A stretch of 64,000 bases of DNA from Enterococcus mundtii (GTDB lineage Bacteria; Bacillota; Bacilli; Lactobacillales; Enterococcaceae), in the NCBI RefSeq assembly GCF_003957375.1, contig NZ_CP025473.1, positions 1,327,501-1,391,500 of the forward strand, read 5' to 3'. The position numbers and the translations under genes were made by a program. Below are positions 40,043-49,008 of the stretch, in pieces (the stretch's first letter is position 1; the number at the start of each line of letters is the position of its first letter). The notes beneath the pieces are model-generated. The model did no database searches, was not told the DNA's origin, and saw only the letters and a program-made list of their open reading frames with translations.

Positions 40043-40091
40043 TGCAAACGTTTACTTGGTGAGTATAATTGTTTACTTAATGTTTACACAA
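40043..40091 (-). promoter_or_regulatory. promoter and operator region of the galactoside operon
   Basis: On the minus strand TTGTGT (40086-40091) and TATACT (40062-40067) are 18 bases apart. A LacI-type near-palindrome GCAAACGTTTAC lies at 40044-40055 over the start site. Two more GTTTAC units sit in the spacer region (40071-40087). The divergent-facing regulator gene has the same heptamers in its promoter, so LacI-family control is likely. Confidence 0.6.
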
Positions 40092-40103
40092 GTAAGAAAA
40101 TAA

Positions 40104-40138
40104 AAAAAGTTCGAGAAAGAGAGATTCTCGAACTTTTT
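40104..40138 (-). terminator. terminator after the LacI-family regulator
   Basis: AAAAAGTTCGAGAA (40104-40117) and TTCTCGAACTTTTT (40125-40138) form a 14-bp perfect stem with A/T ends on both sides. It separates the regulator from the promoter of the PTS operon. Confidence 0.85.
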
Positions 40139-40161
40139 CAAGGGATAAATGTGTCAATGAG

Positions 40162-41205
40162 TTAATCGAAACGCGAGCTGTCCGGTCCGATGGAATCTCG
40201 TAAGACGAGTTCACTGTGACAGATCACACGGATCGGCATCGTTCGTTCTTTTAACATGCGTTCCTTCGCTAAACGTACAGCTAAACGCCCCATTTCTTCC
40301 GGGTTTGCCTTGATACTTGATAAGCTTGGTGTCATGAATTGAGCCATTTCGATATCATCAAAGCTCACGACAGCAATATCATCAGGGATTTTTTTATTTG
40401 CTTCACTGATTGCTTTATAGACACCTACTGCCATCGGATCACTGGCGACGATAACTGCTGTGGGCGGCGAGGATTGCGCCAATAACTCTTTGCCTAAACG
40501 AAGGCCATCTTCAGGTTTCCAGTTTCCTTGATAGGTATTGGCATAATGTTGCAGGCCATTTAATTTCATCCATTTAAGGTAAGATTCCGCCCGGATCTCC
40601 TCTTTGTTTTTATGAACTTCACCGTTTTCAGCTACTTGACTGCTGTATCCACCGATAAATGCGATGTTTCGATGGCCTTTCTTATAGAGAACTTCTAATA
40701 CTTCAACGGTTTTTTGTTGGAAGTCGGTTTGGATACAATCAAATTCCTCAGAGTTCGAGTAATTATCCACCAAGATCAAGTTGGGATTGATTGTAGCGAT
40801 TTTTTTCGTTGCTTCAATCGTCATTTCACTGATCATGATCACTGCACCATATTTCGCTAACTCTTTCCATTCTTTATGGGCATCTCTCATATGGAAAGCA
40901 CGGATCGTGCGAAAACGCCACTTTGCTGCTTCTTTTTCTATGCCACCACGGATTTTGCGGAAATAGGGATCATCTAATTCGGCTTCTTCTTGATGTCGAA
41001 CGATCAAGGCAATCGTCATTTCATCTCCTAAACTTCGACTGCCGCGTTTATTTTTATCGACAGAATAATTTAATTGATTGGCAATTTCAATCACACGTAT
41101 CCTCGTTTGTTCGTTGATACTAAATGTGGGATCTTCATTCAGGATACGGGAAACACTCGCTGCTGAAACCCCAGCGATTTTTGCGATATCACGTATAGAT
41201 GCCAT
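40162..41205 (-). CDS. LacI/GalR-family sugar-responsive repressor
   Basis: This 347-residue regulator has the N-terminal helix-turn-helix ASIRDIAKIAGVSAASVSRI (residues 2-21), the hinge helix near 50 and a periplasmic-binding-like effector domain (FIGGYSSQ, VIVASDPMAVGVYKA, VVSFDDIEMAQFMTP). It lies directly upstream of the galactoside operon in the same direction but has its own terminator. AGAGGTGAG precedes the ATG. It probably represses the PTS-galactosidase genes; the inducer is unknown. Confidence 0.92.
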   Translation of the reverse strand: MASIRDIAKIAGVSAASVSRILNEDPTFSINEQTRIRVIEIANQLNYSVDKNKRGSRSLGDEMTIALIVRHQEEAELDDPYFRKIRGGIEKEAAKWRFRTIRAFHMRDAHKEWKELAKYGAVIMISEMTIEATKKIATINPNLILVDNYSNSEEFDCIQTDFQQKTVEVLEVLYKKGHRNIAFIGGYSSQVAENGEVHKNKEEIRAESYLKWMKLNGLQHYANTYQGNWKPEDGLRLGKELLAQSSPPTAVIVASDPMAVGVYKAISEANKKIPDDIAVVSFDDIEMAQFMTPSLSSIKANPEEMGRLAVRLAKERMLKERTMPIRVICHSELVLRDSIGPDSSRFD

Positions 41206-41218
41206 TTACTCACCTCTT

Positions 41219-41240
41219 GTTTACTGTTTACTAAATAGTA
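41219..41240 (-). promoter_or_regulatory. tandem GTTTACT repeats at the LacI regulator gene
   Basis: GTTTACT occurs twice head to tail (41219-41225 and 41226-41232), followed by a TTACTA-AA-TAGTAA inverted repeat. The same unit is found at the PTS promoter. It is a candidate autoregulatory operator. Confidence 0.45.
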
Positions 41241-41333
41241 ACAGAAGATTAAACAAAAGGCGAATGAAAATTTAGCGTTTGCTCTTTGAGGATTTGTTGT
41301 TGCTCTGCGTGAATCACTGGGCAGAATAAACGA

Positions 41334-41376
41334 AAAAACCGTAAATCCTCCTATTGATTTACGGCTCGATTTTTTC
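41334..41376 (-). terminator. terminator after the oxidoreductase gene
   Basis: CCGTAAATC (41339-41347) pairs with GATTTACGG (41356-41364). On the minus strand the stem runs into TTTTTTCG, placing it after the gene at 41421. Confidence 0.8.
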
Positions 41377-41420
41377 ATTACTTGAAAAAAGAGTATCCCC
41401 TTTTGGATGTAACAACATCC

Positions 41421-42458
41421 TTAATTTTCAAATGCAGTTTTTGCTTCTTCAATCTGTTGGATACCTGATTCTAATATTTTCATCTGTATCAACGTTTCTT
41501 CATCTTTTACGATTTTTTCTGCACCATTGATCAACGTTTCGTAGATTCCTTCGTACACTCGGCGATAATCTCCGACTTCAGAAACAACTTTCTCTTCATG
41601 ATAAGTTCCTTCTTCATCAAGGTAGGTCAATCCACCATAGTGTTCCGGTTGATCAATCCCGAAGTCCGCATTTTCAGGCATATAGAACATTTTTAAGTGT
41701 TCTTCTTGTCGGTCTTTTGTTTGTTTGACAAACATCCCTTTTTTGCCATAGACGACAAAACTAGGACGTTCTTTGATACGGAAATAACTTGATTTGATCG
41801 AAACTTTCATTCGACCGTAGTAAAAGTCTAAATCAAAGTAATCATTCATTCGACCGGCGCCTAGTAATTGACGGACATCGTAATGAATATCATCTGGTTC
41901 ACCAAAATAAGAAATGACCTGATCTACTGTATGACAGGCATGACCATATAAGTAGCTGTTGGCAACTGAAAATTCCTTAGTACCCTCTGGGATTTCTGGG
42001 CGGAAGTAGTCATAGTGCATTTCCACTTCTAAAAGATCACCAAGCTTCCCACTTTCGATCACTTTTTGGACAGTCAAAAAGTCCGAATCAAAGCGGCGAT
42101 TTTGATAACATTGGATAAATAGTCCTTTTTCCGCTGCTAAGTCAAATAATTCTTTTGCTTCTTTTGAAGTTTCTGCAAAAGGTTTTTCGACTAACACGTT
42201 CTTGCCATTTTCCAAAGCAAGTTTGGCGTATTCTGCATGAAATTGGCTTGGTGTCGTAATGACTACTAATTGGATCTCAGGATCATCCCACAGATCAGAC
42301 AACTGATCGGTATATTCGATCTCATCAAAAGTTTCCCACACTGGTGCTGATGGAGAGTAGATTTTTTTGACGTTGATTTTATCAGGTAGCCTTCTTGAGA
42401 AGGGTAAATGATAGCGATTGGTACTTTTGCCATTGCCTAAATATGCGATTGTTAACAT
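41421..42458 (-). CDS. Gfo/Idh/MocA-family oxidoreductase
   Basis: This 345-residue NAD(P)-dependent dehydrogenase acts on sugars or polyols. The Rossmann start is LTIAYLGNGKSTNRYHLPF. The characteristic VLVEKPFAETSKEAKEL segment lies near residue 97 and an H-x-x-D motif is in GHACHTVDQVISYFG near 175. The ATG at 42458 after AGGAGG is preferred over the longer frame to 42509. The divergent RpiR regulator may control it. The substrate is unknown. Confidence 0.9.
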   Translation of the reverse strand: MLTIAYLGNGKSTNRYHLPFSRRLPDKINVKKIYSPSAPVWETFDEIEYTDQLSDLWDDPEIQLVVITTPSQFHAEYAKLALENGKNVLVEKPFAETSKEAKELFDLAAEKGLFIQCYQNRRFDSDFLTVQKVIESGKLGDLLEVEMHYDYFRPEIPEGTKEFSVANSYLYGHACHTVDQVISYFGEPDDIHYDVRQLLGAGRMNDYFDLDFYYGRMKVSIKSSYFRIKERPSFVVYGKKGMFVKQTKDRQEEHLKMFYMPENADFGIDQPEHYGGLTYLDEEGTYHEEKVVSEVGDYRRVYEGIYETLINGAEKIVKDEETLIQMKILESGIQQIEEAKTAFEN

Positions 42459-42670
42459 GTCGTTTCCTCCTACTTTCGAATGATTTCTTTTCTTGAGTAT
42501 AGCGCACAAGAGATAAAAGAAAGTCGATTCTAGATTTTTTGGTAAAAATGTTCAAAGAAATTGAAAGAATGACGATATTTTTGAAAAAGATGTTCAATCT
42601 TAGACTACTATAAAAAGAAGTGGTTATTTTTCTAGTTATTCAGTAAGATAGAGTTGGAGGTGTGTGATGG

Positions 42671-43543
42671 ATGCTTATCGAAGAAAAATTAACCCAACAA
42701 GAAACATTTACTACAAATGAAAAACGGATCGCCGATTATCTGCGGATGAATTTGGAAGCAGCAGTTTATATGACGATTGAAGAGCTGGCAAAGGAGACCT
42801 ATACCTCCCATTCCGCCATTAGCCGATTCTGTAAAAAAATCGGCTATAGCGGATTTAAAGAATTTCGCTTTGAATTAGGACGAGAAGTCCACCAACTGGT
42901 TGCTCAGTTTAATCAAGTCATCGATCCTAATTTTCCTTTTACCATTGATGATGATGCAAAGATGATTGCCAAAAAAATGGCAGATCTATCCATTCAAGCT
43001 ATCAAAAAAGCGCAATTTCAAATGGAAAATCAATCGTTAGAAACCATCGCGAATGTTTTAAACAAAGCAGAGCGCATTTTCTTATTTGCAAAAGGTGATT
43101 CGCAAACAACCGCTCGGAAATTCCAAAACAAATTAGTCAAACTAAATAAGTTCTTGATCTTAGCCGAAGAATATAGCGATTCGTCCTGGAATGCGGCTAA
43201 TTTGACGGAAAATGACTGCGGGATTTTTATTAGCTATAGTGGACGCATCCATCATTACGAACGTATTCTTACTTACCTGGCACATATTGGCGCACCTAGT
43301 TTATTGATCACAGGAAATGAACAATCTGAAATGGCAAAGAAAGCAGCCATGCGGTTGGTCGTGTCTCAAGAAGAGTATGATTTTGCGAAAGTTGCTACAT
43401 TCTCTTCTCAAATTGCCTTCGACTATGTCTTGAATACCTTGTACTCCTTGATGTATACGCAAAATTACCAAGAAAATTTATTGAATTTGAAAGAAAAACA
43501 AGAGCTGATCCAAAAAGGGGTGTTAAAGGAATACAAGAAGTAA
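42671..43543 (+). CDS. MurR/RpiR-family transcriptional regulator
   Basis: This 290-residue regulator has an N-terminal HTH_6 domain (residues 1-75; MTIEELAKETYTSHSAISRF) and a C-terminal SIS domain that binds a phosphosugar (IFLFAKGDSQTTARKF, GIFISYSGR). It is divergent from the oxidoreductase at 41421, with about 210 bases between them, which suggests it regulates that gene. GGAGGTG precedes the ATG at 42671. Confidence 0.9.
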   Translation: MLIEEKLTQQETFTTNEKRIADYLRMNLEAAVYMTIEELAKETYTSHSAISRFCKKIGYSGFKEFRFELGREVHQLVAQFNQVIDPNFPFTIDDDAKMIAKKMADLSIQAIKKAQFQMENQSLETIANVLNKAERIFLFAKGDSQTTARKFQNKLVKLNKFLILAEEYSDSSWNAANLTENDCGIFISYSGRIHHYERILTYLAHIGAPSLLITGNEQSEMAKKAAMRLVVSQEEYDFAKVATFSSQIAFDYVLNTLYSLMYTQNYQENLLNLKEKQELIQKGVLKEYKK

Positions 43544-43561
43544 GCGTGATAGTAACAAAGA

Positions 43562-43604
43562 AATAGCCCAAAGACTGAATCCTTCGTTTAGTCTTTGGGC
43601 TATT
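43562..43604. terminator. convergent hairpin between RpiR and phosphatase genes
   Basis: AATAGCCCAAAGACT (43562-43576) and AGTCTTTGGGCTATT (43590-43604) form a 15-bp perfect stem. T-tracts on either side are weak, but the position between convergent genes supports a shared terminator. Confidence 0.65.
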
Positions 43605-43640
43605 AGTGTGGGCGTATAATGCTTCATTTATCAAAAAAAC

Positions 43641-44219
43641 TTAAAATTGATGATTGATCGCCTGGATAAATGAAAACTGACGATCACTATACTCGAATTC
43701 TAAAATACAACAATTTGAAAATTTTATCTTGGCTACTTGCTCATAAGGCAACCATTTTTGAATGAATAAATACATGGCACCACCATGGCTAACTGCTAAC
43801 ACGTTTTGGTGCTCTTTTTCCATGATATCGATCAAGGTGGTGTTCATTCTTTGTTGGAGTTCTTTTGCCGACTCCCCACCATAAGGAACAAATGAATCAC
43901 CATAGGAAGTTTCGCCAACTGGTCGTTTAGGATTCAATGCTTCACTTTCTCCCTCAAATCGGCCAAAGTTCCATTCTTTTAACCCTTTGCATCGCTGATA
44001 TTCTTTTTCCCCGATAATGATTTCTAGCGTATCAGAAGCTCGTTCTTGTGTGGATGAATAATACGCCTCAAAGGTGATGTGATTGGTGTCAAAATAGTCT
44101 CTTGCCACCTCTGCTTGTCTGATCCCAGCTTCTGTCAAGGGAGAGTCGCAAGCCCCTTGGATTTTCCCTAATTGATTGAACAAGGTTTGACCATGACGCA
44201 TGAGATAAAGTTTTTTCAT
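43641..44219 (-). CDS. histidine phosphatase (phosphoglycerate mutase-like)
   Basis: This 192-residue protein has the RHG catalytic motif LYLMRHGQTLFNQLGKIQG at residues 4-22, the second Arg in STQERASDTLEI and the second His in VLAVSHGGAMYLF near 142. The family contains phosphoglycerate mutases and broad phosphatases, and the substrate cannot be told. AGGAGG precedes the ATG. It is a single gene. Confidence 0.9.
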   Translation of the reverse strand: MKKLYLMRHGQTLFNQLGKIQGACDSPLTEAGIRQAEVARDYFDTNHITFEAYYSSTQERASDTLEIIIGEKEYQRCKGLKEWNFGRFEGESEALNPKRPVGETSYGDSFVPYGGESAKELQQRMNTTLIDIMEKEHQNVLAVSHGGAMYLFIQKWLPYEQVAKIKFSNCCILEFEYSDRQFSFIQAINHQF

Positions 44220-44406
44220 TTAAAGACCTCCTGTCGATTTGGGGATGTATCTTCATTATTTAGTATAGTCTCTGGAGTAAACTCCAAGTCAATAGAAAAC
44301 CTATTTTTTCGATGAGGTTGGGATAAAAGTTGTCTTGACTTGAAATAATCAATGCTCCAGATGTTTACCATCAAGCTTTAATAATGGTTATACAGCGGCT
44401 GTACAA

Positions 44407-44461
44407 AAAAGAAGCGCCTACTCCCAATTACAAAAAATGATGCGGAATAGATGCTTCTTTT
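44407..44461 (-). terminator. terminator of the TetR/ABC operon
   Basis: AAAAGAAGC (44407-44415) and GCTTCTTTT (44453-44461) enclose CTACTCC/GGAATAG. On the minus strand it is followed by TTTTTT. It lies just after the TetR gene, the last in the operon. Confidence 0.75.
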
Positions 44462-44476
44462 AATTTATAGATTTGT

Positions 44477-45088
44477 CTAACTATTAGTCTTACTCTTTAT
44501 TCCTATCTCTAGCCATTTGACTTTATAGCGGAAATCCTCTACTAGTTCTTCAGCTGTCCATTGGTTGATCATATAATCTGTCAAAGAATTCATGACAAGA
44601 GCCATCACGAAATATAAAAAACTGATAGCTTCTTCTGTCGTAGCCATGACGATCTGATTGATTTTCAATAAATCAATCCATTGTTCAACCATCGATGTGT
44701 CACCTTGATTCTTTAAACGCTTTGCTAAACCTAGATCATTTGCACGTGTGAGTAACTTGATGGATCGCCAATAAGAACTATCTTTACTTAGCTGTCCACA
44801 CCAGGCGAGATATTCTTCGATTCCTAAGAAAAAATGATCTCGATTTCGATTGATCGAAGCAATGATATCTCCATGGACTTGATTGGAATAGTTTCGGACA
44901 GTAAAAGTATACGCATCTTCTAAATCCCGAAAATATTTGTAAAATGCACCACGAGACATCCCCATTGCTTCAACGATTTCTGAAACTTTGATCTGGCTGA
45001 TGTGCTGATCATAAAATTTATCTAATAAAATGTCTAAGATCCATTGCTGTTTTTCTTTGGAAATATTGAAAAATGTTTCTTTTGGCAT
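44477..45088 (-). CDS. TetR-family regulator of the adjacent ABC exporter
   Basis: This 203-residue regulator has the N-terminal helix-turn-helix (IKVSEIVEAMGMSRGAFYKYF at about residues 34-54) and an all-helical ligand domain. The ATG at 45088 has AAGGAGAG seven bases before; the in-frame GTG at 45094 is too close to it. It is the third gene of an operon with an ABC ATPase and permease whose promoter carries a clear palindrome, so autoregulation is likely. Confidence 0.9.
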   Translation of the reverse strand: MPKETFFNISKEKQQWILDILLDKFYDQHISQIKVSEIVEAMGMSRGAFYKYFRDLEDAYTFTVRNYSNQVHGDIIASINRNRDHFFLGIEEYLAWCGQLSKDSSYWRSIKLLTRANDLGLAKRLKNQGDTSMVEQWIDLLKINQIVMATTEEAISFLYFVMALVMNSLTDYMINQWTAEELVEDFRYKVKWLEIGIKSKTNS

Positions 45089-45106
45089 AAACACTCTCCT
45101 TACTGC

Positions 45107-45787
45107 TTAAGCTTTAGCTTGTTCTTTTAAATAGCCGTCTTCCATGCGATAGATGCGGTCGCTCCACTGGATCATCCGAGAATCATGCGTGACCATGACA
45201 GTCGCTTTTTGCTTCTCATGGGCTTCCTTGACTAACAATTTGACAACTTCATAGGCATGATCGGTATCTAAGCTTGCTGTGGGTTCATCCGCTAAAATCA
45301 AGCTTGGGTCATTGAATAAAGCCCTTGCGATCGCTACTCGTTGTCTTTCTCCGCCAGATAAATCTTTTGGATAACTTTCTTTTAACTCATAGATGTCCAA
45401 TGATTTTAGCAATTCGTCGATTCGCTCATCCCCTGCTTTTTTCTTAGCGACACGGTCGACTAAGTAAAACTGTTCTTTGACTTTTAGGAATGGGATCAAA
45501 TTTGAACTTTGTAAAATGAAGCCAATTTCTTTAAAACGTAAGTCTGCTCGTTTTTTTTCATTTAATTCGGAAAACGAATGACCGTTAATGTGGATTTCAC
45601 CTGAACTAGGTGTTTGGAGTCCACCTGAGATGGTTAAAAATGTACTTTTCCCTGAACCAGAAGGGCCGATGATGCTGACAAATTCTCCTTGTTTCACTGA
45701 AAAATTGATTTCTTTTAGTGCAGTCACTTCTGTTCGGCCGTTGCCGAATTTTTTGACGATATTTTTCATTGTCAATATTTCTTTCAT
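45107..45787 (-). CDS. ABC transporter ATPase (MacB/LolD type)
   Basis: This 226-residue ATPase has Walker A IIGPSGSGKST near residue 39, Q-loop GFILQSSNLIPF, signature LSGGERQRVAIA near 142 and Walker B LILADEPTASLD near 162. It is the type that drives MacB/FtsX-like permeases for export or lipoprotein/peptide handling. AGGAGGG lies before the ATG, in a 7-base gap after the permease gene. Confidence 0.92.
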   Translation of the reverse strand: MKEILTMKNIVKKFGNGRTEVTALKEINFSVKQGEFVSIIGPSGSGKSTFLTISGGLQTPSSGEIHINGHSFSELNEKKRADLRFKEIGFILQSSNLIPFLKVKEQFYLVDRVAKKKAGDERIDELLKSLDIYELKESYPKDLSGGERQRVAIARALFNDPSLILADEPTASLDTDHAYEVVKLLVKEAHEKQKATVMVTHDSRMIQWSDRIYRMEDGYLKEQAKA

Positions 45788-45794
45788 TTTTCTA

Positions 45795-46868
45795 TTACCC
45801 TCCTATCGCAATAACTGGATCAACTTTAGCGACTGTTCGAATGGAGAATAGCCCACCGATCATTGCTACGAGTATCAATATTCCACTATATAAAAGCCAC
45901 TGAGGCCACATGATCGCGAAAGGCATGGCAGCCGGTAAGATCAAACTAGTCAAGAAAGCAAGCCCTACTGCGAATGCTACACCAACCACTCCTACGATGA
46001 ATGCTTGTGCTAGCAAGGAACGGGCGATAAATGAATTTCTGATCCCTTGCGCTTTCATCACACCGAAAATCGCTGTTTTTTGTAAGGTGATCACATACAT
46101 AAAGATGCCTACAACTGCTGCAACAACGACAAACAAGAAATAAATCATCGCATTCAATGTCATGTTTTGTGCAGAATAACCTGGTAGACTTTGAATAAAG
46201 TCTTCAATCGATAATTTTTGTAATGTTTTTGAAGCCCCATCCGATTGAATAGTGGCAGCCTGTTTCGTGACAATGGCATTGATCGGCTTCTTCTCATCAG
46301 AAGCAAAAGGCTGGTCGCCAAATTTCAACTGTGTCCATGTATCAAGATCTGTATAAGCGACCGGACTAACCGTGTAATACGTTTCAGGGAAGATACCAAC
46401 GATTGTTAGCTCTTCATCATAGCTACCGATTTTGATTTTTTCGCCAATCGAAAAACCTAGATCTGCCATATTTTTGGAAATAATGATTTCATTTTTTTGT
46501 TTGAACATCTCGCCTTCTAATAAATCAGGCAATAAGAACGCATCGCTTGTCGTCCCGAATACAGAGATATTCTCCTTTTCTTCTGCTTTGACTGCTCCAC
46601 TGAATAAGCCAATAGGCGCTTTGTCTTTTGCGTCTACTTGATCCAGATCTTCTCTCGTCAATTGAGAGGCAGCAAAGACTTTATTGGCATCTTCTGATAA
46701 CACGATTTCTTGTGCTTTCCAGTCAACAATTGCTTTTTTGAACTCTTCGGAGAGTCCACTTGCTAAACCAGTTAACATAAACACAACATAAGCGATCAGG
46801 AACATGATCCCAATAATCAGCCCATAACGTAGTTTGGCATAGCGCATTTCTTTTATCGCTAAAAACAT
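45795..46868 (-). CDS. FtsX/MacB-type ABC permease
   Basis: This 357-residue permease has one transmembrane helix near the N-terminus (about residues 16-37), a large extracellular MacB-like domain (residues 40-225) and three helices in the last 130 residues (MIYFLFVVVAAVVGIFMYVI onward), the normal FtsX fold. The ATG at 46868 follows CGGAGG. It is the first gene of the TetR-controlled exporter operon. The exported substrate is unknown; antimicrobial peptides or lipids are typical for the family. Confidence 0.9.
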   Translation of the reverse strand: MFLAIKEMRYAKLRYGLIIGIMFLIAYVVFMLTGLASGLSEEFKKAIVDWKAQEIVLSEDANKVFAASQLTREDLDQVDAKDKAPIGLFSGAVKAEEKENISVFGTTSDAFLLPDLLEGEMFKQKNEIIISKNMADLGFSIGEKIKIGSYDEELTIVGIFPETYYTVSPVAYTDLDTWTQLKFGDQPFASDEKKPINAIVTKQAATIQSDGASKTLQKLSIEDFIQSLPGYSAQNMTLNAMIYFLFVVVAAVVGIFMYVITLQKTAIFGVMKAQGIRNSFIARSLLAQAFIVGVVGVAFAVGLAFLTSLILPAAMPFAIMWPQWLLYSGILILVAMIGGLFSIRTVAKVDPVIAIGG

Positions 46869-46900
46869 TTTTTTGTTTCCTCCGTTTCGATTTCTCTCTA

Positions 46901-46954
46901 AGTGACAAATTGTCACTGGGTAAAAGTATAGCGCTTATGCATCCAATAAGTCAA
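46901..46954 (-). promoter_or_regulatory. promoter with TetR-type palindromic operator
   Basis: On the minus strand TTGACT (46949-46954) and TATACT (46925-46930) are 18 bases apart. AGTGACAA-A-TTGTCACT at 46901-46917 is a perfect 8+8 palindrome covering the expected start site. Its location right before the TetR-containing operon makes it the probable TetR operator. Confidence 0.75.
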
Positions 46955-47074
46955 TTGCTTCGTCTGATACATTCGTTCATAATATTAGTATTTTTAAGAA
47001 AAAAACAAACTAGATAGCCATATTCTAAGTAACACTGGCGTTTGCGATCTTTTACGGAAGTAGTGACGAACAAA

Positions 47075-47123
47075 AAAATGATCCCCAAAATGGCGTTTGT
47101 TCGCACGCTATTCTTGGGATCGC
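47075..47123 (-). terminator. terminator after the Cthe_2159-like lipoprotein
   Basis: GATCCC and GGGATC enclose further GCGT/ACGC pairing. On the minus strand the stem is followed by ATTTTTTTG. It lies about 30 bases after the lipoprotein stop. Confidence 0.75.
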
Positions 47124-47150
47124 TATCCTTCGTTCTCTTCGATGATGGAA

Positions 47151-48995
47151 CTAAAAATCTTCTGGTCCCGTTTGACCAAAGGAAACTTCTTCCCCAGATT
47201 GAGAAATTGTCATTGACGTATCTGTGAAGCTGAACGTGCCTAAATCTTCTGCATCACTGATTGATAGGTGTTCACTAAAGCCATTAGTAAGTTCAGCTTG
47301 AGTCGTGCCACCGGTAGCAATCGTATACGTTTCTCCAACTGCAAGCTGTGGTGACGAGACTACGATTGTTTGATAATTTTTAGCAGGTTGATACGCAATT
47401 ACTGCTTCCCCTGCGGTTGTTTGCAAACTCATGAGTGTATCTGCTTGCTGAACAGTGTCATAGCTGATCGCTACTGTTGCTTGAGTAGAACTATCACTGA
47501 CTGTTTGCGCCATTCCACTTGAGCCAGCCGCGGCAAATGTTCCACCTGTTAGAGTAAATGTCCCACCATAGTCCAATGCACCATTACCACCATTTACGGG
47601 GCCGTTGATCAGCATTGTACCACCGGACATTTGAATGTTCCCGTTGCTATCTAACCCGTCGCCTTCTGAATCAACATAGATCGTCCCACCATTGATCGTG
47701 ACTTCTTTGCTCTCATCCGCCTCATCCGGTGGACCACCAAAGCTGTCAGCGCCAAACTGTCCAGTCGTCGTTTCTGTGTCACTGCCACCGCCAGCATTGA
47801 TTCCGTCATCACTAGCAGTGACATGTATCTCTCCGTCATTGAAGAGGATGACTGCTGATTCAATTCCTTCATAGGATTGCTGGATGTCAATTGTGCCGCC
47901 ATTGAAGGTCAACTCATTGTCTGTATGAATCCCATCATCTCCAGAGTTTAATGTGAGTGTCCCGCCTGTTATTTCCGCACTGTTATTGGTATGGATACTA
48001 TCATCGGCACTATTGATGGTATGGTTTCCGCTACTGATCAACACATTATTCCCGGCTTTTATGCCTTTGTAACTTTCATTTGTATCTAAGTTCGTGCTAT
48101 CAGCTCCGTCTGCCGTCTGGATCGTGATTTCTGCTCCTTGGCTACGGATGGATGTTTCTGCTTGGATACCGTCTCTTCCACTGTTTATATTGATAGTCCC
48201 GCCGTCGATTGCCACCGCACCTTTTGTTTCATCCTCTGTCCCATTTGCTTGGATGCCATCTCCTTCTTCGGTAGTGATCTGATAGCTCCCGCCCATGATC
48301 GATACCGCATCTTTTCCTTTCAATCCGTTATTTTTTGCATGGATCGTATAGGTTCCAGAGATCAAGACTAAGTCATCTTTGCTACGAATCCCGTTGTTAT
48401 AATTACCATCGACAGTCAATACGCCAGTGCCATTGATCGTCAAATCTTCTTTGCTGTACAATGTGGCATCTGGCTCAGTTTCGTTTTCAGCTAGTGGATA
48501 TGTCTCACTATCAGATAAGTGATTTTCAGTATTGTCTGCTAAAGTCACTATCGCTTTTTCTGTTTGTTGGATATCAACAGCCGGCCCGTTAGAGTTGGTG
48601 ATCGTTACACCGTTGAAAATCAGGTGGACTTTTTCTTCTTTCGGCAAGTTCACGATCAATTGCCCATCAGTCAATGTTCCGCTGAGAACATAAGTCCCTC
48701 CTTGCGTGATCGTTACTTGTTTATCAGAAACTTCGGCACCTTCTCCTGTCACTTCTGACTCCTCCCCTAATTGGATGTCGACAACGGAACTTTCCTCATA
48801 GCTAGTTGTTAGATCTTCTGTCTCATAATTACCGAACGTCGTTTCTGATTCCGTGGATGTCTTATCTGTCGAGAGATCTGTCACTGTACTTGTATCTGTT
48901 TCCTCTGTGCTAGTTTTACCCGAAGAAGCTGAGTTTGCTGAGGAACAGGCTGTTAATAAGAGGCTGGTAGCGATTAATGAATAGAATTTTTTCAT
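47151..48995 (-). CDS. Cthe_2159-like carbohydrate-binding-domain lipoprotein
   Basis: This 614-residue surface protein has a lipoprotein signal (MKKFYSLIATSLLLTAC, lipid Cys at 17), a Ser/Thr/Glu linker to about residue 85 and a long series of short beta-helix turns with recurring GDGI, DDGI and DGID motifs (for example NSADDSIHTNNSAEITGGTL). This matches the calcium-binding parallel beta-helix domain first seen in Cthe_2159. AAAGGAGG precedes the ATG at 48995. Its neighbours DUF4956 and VTC suggest one surface system. The ligand is unknown. Confidence 0.82.
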   Translation of the reverse strand: MKKFYSLIATSLLLTACSSANSASSGKTSTEETDTSTVTDLSTDKTSTESETTFGNYETEDLTTSYEESSVVDIQLGEESEVTGEGAEVSDKQVTITQGGTYVLSGTLTDGQLIVNLPKEEKVHLIFNGVTITNSNGPAVDIQQTEKAIVTLADNTENHLSDSETYPLAENETEPDATLYSKEDLTINGTGVLTVDGNYNNGIRSKDDLVLISGTYTIHAKNNGLKGKDAVSIMGGSYQITTEEGDGIQANGTEDETKGAVAIDGGTININSGRDGIQAETSIRSQGAEITIQTADGADSTNLDTNESYKGIKAGNNVLISSGNHTINSADDSIHTNNSAEITGGTLTLNSGDDGIHTDNELTFNGGTIDIQQSYEGIESAVILFNDGEIHVTASDDGINAGGGSDTETTTGQFGADSFGGPPDEADESKEVTINGGTIYVDSEGDGLDSNGNIQMSGGTMLINGPVNGGNGALDYGGTFTLTGGTFAAAGSSGMAQTVSDSSTQATVAISYDTVQQADTLMSLQTTAGEAVIAYQPAKNYQTIVVSSPQLAVGETYTIATGGTTQAELTNGFSEHLSISDAEDLGTFSFTDTSMTISQSGEEVSFGQTGPEDF

Positions 48996-49008
48996 GCGAG
49001 TTCCTCCT

